In this document: piece by piece, positions 45,933 to 53,911 of the stretch
Layout: every line of letters begins with the position of its first letter
How positions within the stretch are numbered: position 1 is the first letter of the stretch
Assembly: GCA_039817415.1 (NCBI GenBank)
Contig: JBCBVV010000040.1
Coordinates: 1 to 60,219, forward strand
Direction: 5' to 3'
From: JALEFZ01 sp039817415
GTDB taxonomy: Bacteria > Bacteroidota > Bacteroidia > J057
Length of the DNA stretch: 60,219 nucleotides
Program-made: the position numbers and the translations under genes
The notes under the pieces: generated by a model
The model's database searches: none
Told to the model about the DNA's origin: nothing
The model's input: the letters and a program-made list of their open reading frames with translations, nothing else

Positions 45933-46820
45933 TTAAGGGGTAGGTTGGAGATTGAGGTTGAATATGTCGCGAATAACGTCCCCTTGAACTCGTATTTGCC
46001 TGATAAAAGTCTTTTCCTTCAGTTGCTCGTTTCCTTTTTTGTCTTGACTTCGGTTTGTGTTGATCAAGGAAAAATAGAAGATATCTGAATCAGGGAGATG
46101 AAATAGTTTGACCTTTGAAAAATGGTCATTAGGGTTGTTTTGAGGAGGAAGACTGGCAAGAAATTCATAATTGCCTTGTTCTAAGCTACTTTTGAAAGCC
46201 TCATTTTCCCCTACATATTGGAATCTTTTAGGAAGATCGATGGTCTGTGCCCAGCTACCATATTTTTCATCAAAGGGAACGGATTCGGTTCTCCACCCTA
46301 CAAAAGTTGCCATTCCTACTATAATGAGGGCCTCAACAATCCAGACGAACCACAAAACATCATCATTAAAGGTACTGTCCTCCAGCGCCCAAGTACCCGT
46401 CGCATTGATGATTTGTATCTTGCCCCACAGTAAGGAAGGATTGAGCATATCTGCCAAAAAAACGGCTGGAGTCGCCATAGCGCCATTTCCACTTGCCTGG
46501 TTTAGAACCAAACTTACCCAAATAGGCCAATGAACATAGAGCAAAAGAACGCCTCCCATCAAGCTCATGATAGGAGCCGCCAGTCCATTTCGGATTTTTC
46601 CTGCCTTAATCAGATACCTAGGAACATAGCCCATGGCGGCACCTGCGGCAAGCGTCATTAAAACGCGAACATATATGAGTGGGATATAGTAAATAGCATG
46701 AGCATACACGAATCCTAGGATAAGTGCGGTAAGTATGATGCCTAATAAGGAAAGGAGAATTCCTTGAGCAGGGATTTTACCAGAGGGTTGGTAATAAAGG
46801 TCATAATCCATGGTTATCAA
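45933..46820 (-). CDS. multi-pass membrane protein of unknown function
   Basis: A 295-residue protein with about four or five TM helices in the first 185 residues (ILLSLLGIILTALILGFVYA, PLIYVRVLMTLAAGAAMG, LMGGVLLLYVHWPIWVSLVL, WFVWIVEALIIVGMATFVGW) and a soluble C-terminal domain (about 200-295). I do not recognise a family. ATG 46811 is an alternative start. It is divergent from glpK with a 190-bp gap and ends in a terminator. Confidence 0.8.
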   Translation of the reverse strand: MITMDYDLYYQPSGKIPAQGILLSLLGIILTALILGFVYAHAIYYIPLIYVRVLMTLAAGAAMGYVPRYLIKAGKIRNGLAAPIMSLMGGVLLLYVHWPIWVSLVLNQASGNGAMATPAVFLADMLNPSLLWGKIQIINATGTWALEDSTFNDDVLWFVWIVEALIIVGMATFVGWRTESVPFDEKYGSWAQTIDLPKRFQYVGENEAFKSSLEQGNYEFLASLPPQNNPNDHFSKVKLFHLPDSDIFYFSLINTNRSQDKKGNEQLKEKTFIRQIRVQGDVIRDIFNLNLQPTP

Positions 46821-46917
46821 TTTTGAGGGGTATGTGTGTGAATTATCTTCCTCTATTAGCTCAAAATATGCCCTATTTACCAGAGAGATATGTTTTTCGG
46901 CTGGAAGGGCTTATTAT

Positions 46918-46948
46918 TTGGCATCTATGCTACACTATGCTACTTTAT
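46918..46948 (+). promoter_or_regulatory. candidate glpK promoter
   Basis: TTGG (46918-46921), 19 nt, TACTTTAT (46941-46948), six of eight matches to TAnnTTTG. The leader would be about 55 nt. Confidence 0.35.
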
Positions 46949-47010
46949 CTTTCTTAAATACTTGAAAAAACTAAAATCCTGCTTATTTTCAGGGAAAGGA
47001 ATTAACCAAC

Positions 47011-48495
47011 ATGCAGGAAAAATACATACTCGCATTGGACCAGGGCACGACCAGTTCCAGGGCCATTGTTTTCAACCACCAATCTGAAATTGTTTCCAAA
47101 GCTCAAAAGGAGTTCACTCAATATTTCCCTCAGCCCGGCTGGGTAGAGCACGATCCCATGGAAATATGGGAATCACAATTGGCTGTAGCTCGAGAGGCTC
47201 TTCAATCAGCTGGGATTTCCGCCTCACAAATTTCTGCTATTGGGATTACCAATCAGCGCGAAACCACCATCATTTGGGATAAGACTACGGGTAAGCCGGT
47301 ACACAATGCCATCGTATGGCAGGATAGAAGAACCGCTTCTTATTGCGATGAACTCAAAGAAAGAGGCCTAGAAGATCATGTGAAGCAAATGACAGGTCTG
47401 GTCATTGATGCATATTTCTCCGGCACCAAGGTCAATTGGATCCTTAATCACCTTGGAGATTATGATGCCAGTAAACTTGCCTTTGGGACAGTTGACAGTT
47501 GGTTGATCTGGAACCTAACAGGGGGACAGGTACATGCTACAGATTATTCTAATGCTTCTCGTACCTTAATGTATAACATCCAAGCATTGACTTGGGATGG
47601 ACGCATGCTCAATGAGCTCAATGTCCCCGCAGAAATTCTTCCAGAAGTTCGCCCTTGTTCAGGCGACTTTGGTTCTACCCTCCCCTCCTTGTTTGACGGC
47701 GTTTCTATTCCGATTCGCGGGGTAGCAGGGGATCAGCAGGCTGCCTTATTTGGTCAGGGCTGCTTCGAAAAAGGAATGAGCAAAAATACCTACGGAACAG
47801 GTTGCTTCCTGTTGATGAATGTAGGCGATAAGCCCATTACCTCTCAAAAAGGATTATTGACTACCCTTGCATGGGGAATTGACAATCGCCCCAATTATGC
47901 CCTGGAAGGTAGTATTTTCATTGCAGGTGCCGCCATTCAATGGCTCCGAGACGGACTGAAGATATTAGATGAAGCGCCTGATTCAGAGTATTATGCGATG
48001 AAGGTAGAGGATACTGAAGGGGTATTTGTAGTCCCAGCTTTTGCGGGATTGGGTGCTCCTTATTGGGACATGTACGCCAGAGGAGCCATATTCGGACTCA
48101 CCAGAGGGACCAACAAAGCCCATATCATACGTGCGACTTTGAATTCCCTTGCTTTCCAGACAAGAGATGTATTGGATGCGATGAAGGAAGATTCTGGTTA
48201 TGACATTCCTGCACTAAGAGTAGATGGAGGTGCTTCTGCAAACAATCTATTGATGCAGTTCCAAGCAGACATTCTTAATACTTCCGTTGAAAGACCTAAA
48301 GTTATCGAAACCACAGCCCTTGGGGCAGCTTACCTGGCTGGATTGGCTGTAGGTTATTGGAACAAAACGGACCTAACTGAAAACTGGGTACGAGATGTAG
48401 AATTCACTCCTTCTATGGAAGAGGAGGACCGAACCAAATTGTACAAAGGCTGGAAGAAGGCTGTAGAAAGAAGTATGGGCTGGGAAGAAGCCTAA
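47011..48495 (+). CDS. glpK: glycerol kinase
   Basis: A 494-residue FGGY-family kinase that makes glycerol 3-phosphate from glycerol and ATP. It shows ALDQGTTSSRAIVF at the N-terminus, GWVEHDPMEIW, ITNQRETTIIWD, GTVDSWLIWNLTGG, AGDQQAALFGQ, YGTGCFLLMN and FVVPAFAGLGAPYWD, all in family order. Length is normal. No glpF or glpD is adjacent; a terminator hairpin follows the stop. Confidence 0.97.
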   Translation: MQEKYILALDQGTTSSRAIVFNHQSEIVSKAQKEFTQYFPQPGWVEHDPMEIWESQLAVAREALQSAGISASQISAIGITNQRETTIIWDKTTGKPVHNAIVWQDRRTASYCDELKERGLEDHVKQMTGLVIDAYFSGTKVNWILNHLGDYDASKLAFGTVDSWLIWNLTGGQVHATDYSNASRTLMYNIQALTWDGRMLNELNVPAEILPEVRPCSGDFGSTLPSLFDGVSIPIRGVAGDQQAALFGQGCFEKGMSKNTYGTGCFLLMNVGDKPITSQKGLLTTLAWGIDNRPNYALEGSIFIAGAAIQWLRDGLKILDEAPDSEYYAMKVEDTEGVFVVPAFAGLGAPYWDMYARGAIFGLTRGTNKAHIIRATLNSLAFQTRDVLDAMKEDSGYDIPALRVDGGASANNLLMQFQADILNTSVERPKVIETTALGAAYLAGLAVGYWNKTDLTENWVRDVEFTPSMEEEDRTKLYKGWKKAVERSMGWEEA

Positions 48496-48516
48496 TGATT
48501 TGACATAAATATTGAG

Positions 48517-48549
48517 AAAGGTTGTTATTTTCAGGTAGCAACCTTTTTT
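48517..48549 (+). terminator. glpK terminator
   Basis: AAAGGTTG/CAACCTTT (48517-48524 and 48539-48546) with a T run ending at 48549, 2 nt before the ATG of the next gene. Such tight packing means the next gene is read only if transcription passes the hairpin. Confidence 0.75.
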
Positions 48550-48551
48550 CT

Positions 48552-49070
48552 ATGGCCCTCTTATCCAAACTCTGGACTCTCCCCATTCTGTCCTTTATTT
48601 TAATTAGCTGTCTTAAACCTGCTGAGTCAGAGAAGAAGTCCCATCCTGAGGAATCCTTACCCAGCCAATCCCAATTGTCTTTTTGGGAACGGAATGACCT
48701 GCTGATCGAAGACTTCAATGGAGATCAAATCGCAGATACGGCAAGTAGGATTATCCAAGACGGAAAAAAGGGGAACAAGTTAAAGCATGGCGGACTTGAG
48801 GAATACTTTATTTTTGGAGCAGGCGTCACGTTCGGGTTTGGCGGAGACGATTTCGTTTGGATGGACGAATGGGGAATCGCGAGAGACTCCGTTTTACAAG
48901 AACATATACTTTCTGTAGATGGAGACATCAAGGTGGATGCTCATCATACTTTTAAGCTGAAATCTCCTGGGATACGGGTCGGTCAATCAGAGGGGTCTGC
49001 AGCGGTTATTGCGTATGTGAGTTCGCTTTCCAAAGGAAAAGTCTATAGATGGATTCACCAAGGGGACTAA
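48552..49070 (+). CDS. hypothetical lipoprotein
   Basis: A 172-residue protein with a lipobox (FILISC, Cys20) and no recognised domain. The sequence LLIEDFNGDQIADTASRII resembles one FG-GAP-like calcium motif. I use ATG 48552; an ORF extension from 48522 would lie inside the glpK terminator. It is convergent with rsmI, 8 nt apart. Confidence 0.72.
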   Translation: MALLSKLWTLPILSFILISCLKPAESEKKSHPEESLPSQSQLSFWERNDLLIEDFNGDQIADTASRIIQDGKKGNKLKHGGLEEYFIFGAGVTFGFGGDDFVWMDEWGIARDSVLQEHILSVDGDIKVDAHHTFKLKSPGIRVGQSEGSAAVIAYVSSLSKGKVYRWIHQGD

Positions 49071-49078
49071 TAGCTTGT

Positions 49079-49759
49079 TTACATCTTTCCTGCCAGCACT
49101 ACCACAAATTCTCCCTTAACGGTATGCGTTTCAAAATGCTGGATCACCTCTTCTAAGCTTCCTCTAACGGTTTCCTCATGCAATTTTGAGATTTCTCGGC
49201 TCACAGATACCTGTCTGTCCATCCCAAAATACTCTCCAAACTGTTTCAAGGTTTTGACTACCCTATGTGGGCTTTCATAAAATACCATGGTCCTCTTCTC
49301 CTCCTGTAAATTATCTAGACGAGTTTTCCTTCCTTTTTTATGGGGTAGAAAGCCTTCAAAGGTAAAGCGATCGCAAGGCAAACCACTGTTGACCAAGGCT
49401 GGCACAAAGGCCGTCGCACCTGGTAGGGTTTGAATGGATATCCCTCTTTTCGCGGCTTCACGAACTACGAGATATCCTGGATCAGATATGCCTGGGGTCC
49501 CTGCATCGGAAATTACCGCCAGGTGTAGATCCTCTTCCTCTACCCTGTCTAACAGGCTCAGGACTTTTTGATGTTCATTGTGCTGGTGAAGGGCGGTTTG
49601 GGGGGTTTCAACTTCTAGGTGCTTGAGCAACCTACCTGAGGTACGTGTATCTTCGGCAGCAATTAGGTCAGCCTCTTTCAGGAGGCGAATCGCCCTTAAG
49701 GTAATGTCCTCAAGGTTTCCAATAGGGGTGGGAATAAGAGATATTTGGGCCATTAGCAT
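49079..49759 (-). CDS. rsmI: 16S rRNA (cytidine-1402-2'-O)-methyltransferase
   Basis: A 226-residue tetrapyrrole-methylase-fold SAM enzyme. Family motifs are present: PTPIGNLEDITLRAIRLL, AAEDTRTSGRLL, VISDAGTPGISDPGY, LPGATAFVPAL, FEGFLPHKKGRK and FYESPHR. It modifies C1402 of 16S rRNA with RsmH. The start may be ATG 49759 or 49753. The terminator of the upstream regulator gene abuts its start codon, so its own promoter is not obvious. Confidence 0.96.
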   Translation of the reverse strand: MLMAQISLIPTPIGNLEDITLRAIRLLKEADLIAAEDTRTSGRLLKHLEVETPQTALHQHNEHQKVLSLLDRVEEEDLHLAVISDAGTPGISDPGYLVVREAAKRGISIQTLPGATAFVPALVNSGLPCDRFTFEGFLPHKKGRKTRLDNLQEEKRTMVFYESPHRVVKTLKQFGEYFGMDRQVSVSREISKLHEETVRGSLEEVIQHFETHTVKGEFVVVLAGKM

Positions 49760-49791
49760 AAAAAAAGAGACCGGCCAGCCTGACCAGTCTC
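49760..49791 (-). terminator. terminator of the LytTR regulator gene
   Basis: On the minus strand GAGACTGG (49791-49784) pairs with CCGGTCTC (49774-49767), one G-U, followed by seven T-type residues (49766-49760) directly before the rsmI ATG. Confidence 0.8.
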
Positions 49792-49831
49792 CAAATATAT
49801 CTCTGCTCGGATGTAATTCAAATGCAGGAGC

Positions 49832-50599
49832 TTAAAACTTCAATACCTGCTTGAGAATCTTGGACTTTTCACGACTTGAGATCACTTCCTTTTCATTGCT
49901 AAGAATGATTTTGAAGCGGTTACCAAACCAAATCACAATCTCTTTCACATGCTTCAATCCAATGATACAAGATCGGTTTACACGGAAAAACATATCGGAT
50001 GGAAGCTTGCGCTCAAAGGTATCCAAGGTATGGTTCAATAGGTATGACTTCTCCTTGGTGAACAAACGTACACTTCTTTCCTCAACTTCGATACAAACGA
50101 CGTCATCATAGTCGACTAGCTTGTAGCGGTCTCTAGTTGGGATAGGTACCTTGTTGGAGAAGGGAACTTTGATCTCCTTTGCAGTTTCTGGACGGAGTAA
50201 CTCAGCCAGTTTTGCAGGATTCAAAGCTGTTTCAAGACGGTTGTTTTTAACCTTATCTACTGCCTGACGAAGGCGGTCTTCGTTAAAGGGCTTGAGGAGA
50301 TAGTCCTGCGCATTTAGCTCAAAAGCCTTAATGGCATGTTCGTTATAAGCTGTTGCAAATACGACAGCTGGCATGGGATCAGTCTCGATATTTCCAGCGA
50401 CTTCAAGACCATTCATTCCAGGCATCTCAATATCAAGAAAGACCAAATCAGGCTTGTTGTTCTGAATATTTTCTAAAGCGTCCAGTCCGTTCTCTGCCAT
50501 GTGAACGATCTCAACATCATTAAATTTACCAAGAAGACGCTTCATCTTGTTGCGAGCTGGCAGCTCATCATCAGCGATTAGCACGCGAAGTTTAGACAT
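49832..50599 (-). CDS. LytTR-family response regulator
   Basis: A 255-residue two-component regulator. The receiver domain (1-120) has the acidic pair ADD (9-11), phosphoacceptor Asp56 (VFLDIEMPGMNG) and Lys in LLKPFNEDR. The C-terminal LytTR DNA-binding domain (about 150-255) shows DYDDVVCIEVEERSVRLF and FFRVNRSCIIGLKHVKEI. I use ATG 50599; the longer frame to 50725 lacks conserved sequence. It pairs with the LytS-type kinase gene located 181 nt upstream on the same strand. Confidence 0.94.
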   Translation of the reverse strand: MSKLRVLIADDELPARNKMKRLLGKFNDVEIVHMAENGLDALENIQNNKPDLVFLDIEMPGMNGLEVAGNIETDPMPAVVFATAYNEHAIKAFELNAQDYLLKPFNEDRLRQAVDKVKNNRLETALNPAKLAELLRPETAKEIKVPFSNKVPIPTRDRYKLVDYDDVVCIEVEERSVRLFTKEKSYLLNHTLDTFERKLPSDMFFRVNRSCIIGLKHVKEIVIWFGNRFKIILSNEKEVISSREKSKILKQVLKF

Positions 50600-50780
50600 A
50601 TGAAAGAGTTTGCTATAGGTTTGTAATGCAAGGCAGCCTTTCGTGGCCAAAAGAACGGCAGCATGAAAAAATCTGAAATAAAAAATGTGTAAGCAAATAA
50701 AATGCTTCCGAAATCTTATAATCAAAACCCGTGCCCTTGCTAGATTATTGTCTAGTCAAATGCTCAAAAGGAACTTCGAA

Positions 50781-53195
50781 TCAGCTTTTCGCCTTTTCGT
50801 AAGCTTTTTCTAACGGGATTCTCAACACTACTCTGGTACCATTTCCCGTATTAATAAACTCGAAAAGGTCCTTCATTTCGTAGATATTCTCAATTCTTGA
50901 GATGCTATTGCTCAAGCCATGGCTTTTGTAAATCCTACTGGTATCAATGCCCGGACCATTGTCTTCAACCTCACATACAAGAAATTCTTCTTTTTTGTAT
51001 GCAATAACAGACACCCAACCATTGTGTAGTATTTTGGACACTCCGTGTTTGATACAGTTCTCCACCAAGGTCAATAAGATGAAAGAAGGGATGGGAACGC
51101 TGTTCATTCCATCGCGAATTTGGATATCAACATCTAACCTTTCACCAAATCTGATTTTCTCCATATCCAGATAGGTTTGAATCAGGCTCACCTCTTGCTC
51201 AAGTGGTACAAAGTTCTCACTAGATTTGTCAAGTGTATATCGGAAAATAAAAGCCAGCTTCTCTACCGCCGCCTCAGCCCTATCTGCGGATTCGTGAACC
51301 AGTTCTCCGATTGAATTCAGAGTATTAAACAGGAAGTGTGGATTGATCTGCGATCTAAGAGCAGTCAAATTGGCCTCATAGGTCTGCTGCATCAAGTCTT
51401 TCTCCCGCTTTACCAATTCTAATACACTCATGGTCAGCTGAGTTTGCTGGACAATCTGCGAGATTAGCTCAAGATCTGACAGGTTATATACCCCTCGTTT
51501 CTTTTTCCCTAATTGCAGCAAAGCATAGTTTCCTTCCTCAATAGAGACTGGACTGATCAAATGGTAGGGAGTTTCCAGTAACTCTTCCTCATTTTCCATG
51601 ATTACGGGAGAAATCACCTTGGTTTGCGACCAGATCCCATTGGACTGCCTAAGGGTATGATAGACTCGATCCCAATCCCGTCCTTCCTCAACATCGGCCG
51701 CTTTCAATTCCTCACGTTCCTGTTCGGAAGGAGACCACCAAATATCAACCTGATCTGTTTGGAAGAAGTCCTTTAGTTCTTTTCTCAAATCCATCAGCAG
51801 CTTTTCTGAGGAAGTATATTGGGAAATACGCGCAATGAAGGCTTTGATTCTGTTTAGCTTTTCCTGTTGAGAGGAAACAAAATAACGACTCAACCTGTCT
51901 TCATTAGCCAGAAAAATCACCCTGATAACTGCTAGTAATATCAAGAAAGTTACCGGAAGCAGAATCTGGCGATAGCTAGCCAATACAGAATAAGAGAACA
52001 ACTGCGACAGCAATAAGTATAAGATCAGCCCCAGTATAAAGAATACCAGGTATTGGAGGGTCTGTGTAATAACCAGACTTACTTTACCAAATTGTAGCTG
52101 TTCAATGGGGCTATGAATCAGCGGATAGAGCATCAGAATGAATGTTCCAAAAATCACATGCTCTCTTAACTCGTTGACGGTATTTCCTTCCAAAAAGAAA
52201 TAGGCAATCCCCAAAAGCGCAATAAAGCTGATTAGAATGAGGTATATTTTTTCCCGAATTCCCCTGGTCGATCTTTTAGAAATCAAATACAGGAGGGTTC
52301 CCCCCAAAATATGAAGGAGAAAGTAGGTATAAGCATAATTCTCTATGCTAGTATGAAAGAATCGGTAGAGTTCTTCGACATATATAACCTGATAGACCTG
52401 CATCCCTAGATACACAGCCCCAAGCAAGGAAGGGATGATCAAAACACCGGTTACCCTACCCAACTTCGCCTTCAGAAAGAGGAAAGAAATGGAATAAAAC
52501 GCCAAGAGGCCGAGATACAACAGAATGAAAGCCTTTTCCGCTGAAAGATTCTTTAGATCATTGTAAATGATAAGGTATAGGTTGTGGCCAAACTGAACGA
52601 GGAAAAACAAGAGTCCCAAACTCACAAGGGCGAGCAAGGGCATTTGCCTGAGTATTTGCCCTCGAACGATTGGGGCAAGAATGATGAAGATGACCAGCGC
52701 GATAAAGGCTCCAAGGCCCAGAATCCAAGTGCTTAGGTTCCAATACCAATGAAGCTGGTTAAAGGAAAAGCTGAGACGATAGCCATTTTGTAGGAAGGTA
52801 CTCGCTTCCTCCGTATAGATTCGGTTGAAGGGGTCGTATTTTTCGTACTCGACAAAAAAGATGTTACCAGGTCTTCTGGCTCTTGTGATTTTGTCGATTT
52901 GGTCGGCCTTGTATATTTTTTGACTCTCAACGGAGATAATGCGGTCTCCAGGTTCGATTCTTTTGCGGTCAATTTCACGATATTTTGGTAGGGGATGTAC
53001 CTTTTTGGCGATGACGCCCTTATCTGTATCTTCCCATTCTACCCAATCGTTCCCCTCAAAGGAGGATTCCAGCCCTGGTACTACGTTGAAAGCCCTGATT
53101 TCATTGGCTTCCAAATAAAACGAGTAGAACCACAGCCCCAAACCCACATAAAATAAACCTAGAACAACGTACCAAAACGGATGAGTGTTTTTCAT
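50781..53195 (-). CDS. LytS-type sensor histidine kinase with PDZ-like and multi-TM input
   Basis: An 804-residue kinase. TM1 is at about 6-28; an outer region with a PDZ-like repeat (about 35-135; PGDRIISVESQKIYKADQI) follows; then about eight TM helices (150-430), a GAF-like domain (about 440-595), the LytS/His_kinase dimerisation and phosphoacceptor segment with His620 (SQINPHFLFNTLNSIGEL), and a HATPase domain (about 700-800; LVENCIKHGV, DNGPGID, GNGTRVVLRIP). It would phosphorylate the LytTR regulator. The leader contains two hairpin repeats and this arrangement is unusual. Confidence 0.92.
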   Translation of the reverse strand: MKNTHPFWYVVLGLFYVGLGLWFYSFYLEANEIRAFNVVPGLESSFEGNDWVEWEDTDKGVIAKKVHPLPKYREIDRKRIEPGDRIISVESQKIYKADQIDKITRARRPGNIFFVEYEKYDPFNRIYTEEASTFLQNGYRLSFSFNQLHWYWNLSTWILGLGAFIALVIFIILAPIVRGQILRQMPLLALVSLGLLFFLVQFGHNLYLIIYNDLKNLSAEKAFILLYLGLLAFYSISFLFLKAKLGRVTGVLIIPSLLGAVYLGMQVYQVIYVEELYRFFHTSIENYAYTYFLLHILGGTLLYLISKRSTRGIREKIYLILISFIALLGIAYFFLEGNTVNELREHVIFGTFILMLYPLIHSPIEQLQFGKVSLVITQTLQYLVFFILGLILYLLLSQLFSYSVLASYRQILLPVTFLILLAVIRVIFLANEDRLSRYFVSSQQEKLNRIKAFIARISQYTSSEKLLMDLRKELKDFFQTDQVDIWWSPSEQEREELKAADVEEGRDWDRVYHTLRQSNGIWSQTKVISPVIMENEEELLETPYHLISPVSIEEGNYALLQLGKKKRGVYNLSDLELISQIVQQTQLTMSVLELVKREKDLMQQTYEANLTALRSQINPHFLFNTLNSIGELVHESADRAEAAVEKLAFIFRYTLDKSSENFVPLEQEVSLIQTYLDMEKIRFGERLDVDIQIRDGMNSVPIPSFILLTLVENCIKHGVSKILHNGWVSVIAYKKEEFLVCEVEDNGPGIDTSRIYKSHGLSNSISRIENIYEMKDLFEFINTGNGTRVVLRIPLEKAYEKAKS

Positions 53196-53284
53196 GCAGT
53201 TTGCAAAAATTTAGGCAATAGTAATAAAGGCAGGAAAAAGGTATTCCAAGCAGGTCCTTTTTCATCAAATTACGAAAACTCCAT

Positions 53285-53340
53285 AAAAAAACTAGGGGAC
53301 CGTCCTGCCATTGGCAGACAATCAGCCCTAGCCCTTGCTC
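53285..53340 (-). repeat. hairpin repeat copy A in the kinase leader
   Basis: On the minus strand: GAGCAAGGGCTAGGG, a 26-nt variable core, GTCCCCTAG and a T run. CTAGGG (53331-53326) pairs with CCCTAG (53297-53292), and the core forms an inner stem TGCC-AAT-GGCA. The T run (53291-53285) makes it look like an intrinsic terminator. The flanks are shared with copy B; the core is not. Confidence 0.8.
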
Positions 53341-53461
53341 ATGTTTTCTGCTGAGATACTATGACACACCTCCTGGTGAGGAGGAAGCCTTCAGCAAAAC
53401 CAATACTAAATATTTCAAAATTGCAGATACTTCCAAAAACGAACATACAGGAAGTAAACTC

Positions 53462-53519
53462 AAAAAAAAACTAGGGGACTCAAACCTCTGTCGAGATGAA
53501 TCAACCCTAGCCCTTGCTC
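53462..53519 (-). repeat. hairpin repeat copy B in the kinase leader
   Basis: Same architecture as copy A: GAGCAAGGGCTAGGG (53519-53505), variable core, CCCCTAG and nine T residues (53470-53462). The distance between the two CTAGGG arms (53471 to 53510, 40 nt) equals that of copy A (53292 to 53331). The two copies are 179 bp apart. The gap from 53196 to 53911 holds no gene; besides these copies it contains an inverted repeat and is A/T-rich. Confidence 0.8.
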
Positions 53520-53550
53520 TTGTAATCCAGGATTATCGCCCTTTCATGTA

Positions 53551-53584
53551 CAATTATATATCGATTTCAGGCGTATTGACCCAA
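53551..53584 (-). promoter_or_regulatory. candidate promoter upstream of both hairpin repeats
   Basis: On the minus strand TTGG (53584-53581), 22 nt, TATAATTG (53558-53551), seven of eight matches to TAnnTTTG but with a spacer longer than 19 nt. If used, both repeats would lie in the kinase leader. Confidence 0.3.
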
Positions 53585-53716
53585 GAAGTGCGTGAACTGT
53601 TATTTTTTACGTTTGAATGGTTATTTTTACAGCCTGAATAGAAAATCATGCCAATTTGGTAAATGGATACAAAATCCAAAAAATTACACTCATATAAATA
53701 TCTCATTACTAAACAC

Positions 53717-53757
53717 TTAAGGGGAAAATGCTGCACAAAACAGTATTTTCCCCTTAA
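53717..53757. repeat. 17-bp inverted repeat
   Basis: A stem of 17 bp with one G-U pair (53717-53733 and 53741-53757) and a 7-nt loop CACAAAA. No T run follows on either strand. It lies about 155 nt beyond the mltG stop on the minus strand and could be a transcript 3' end, a protein-binding palindrome or a remnant element. Confidence 0.85.
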
Positions 53758-53852
53758 ATAAATCAGGTAATATTTTTTATTTTATTTCACCGAACCAAAT
53801 AACTTTGGCACGATTTTATTTAAATCCATTATCTGGTTTTATTCGAAACATA

Positions 53853-53879
53853 GTAAGATTAGAATCACGCAAATCTTAC
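53853..53879. repeat. small inverted repeat after mltG
   Basis: GTAAGATT/AATCTTAC (53853-53860 and 53872-53879) with an 11-nt loop, located 32 nt after the mltG stop. No T run follows, so terminator function is doubtful. Confidence 0.6.
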
Positions 53880-53911
53880 GTGTTCCTAAAATACCAAATA
53901 GTGTGCCAGAA

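Noticed and set aside
53462..53519. tRNA-like element, because copy B contains GGTTTGAGTCC, like a T-arm
   Set aside because: No acceptor, D-arm or anticodon arm can be drawn, and copy A lacks the T-arm match, so it is a coincidence in a repeat defined by other shared blocks.
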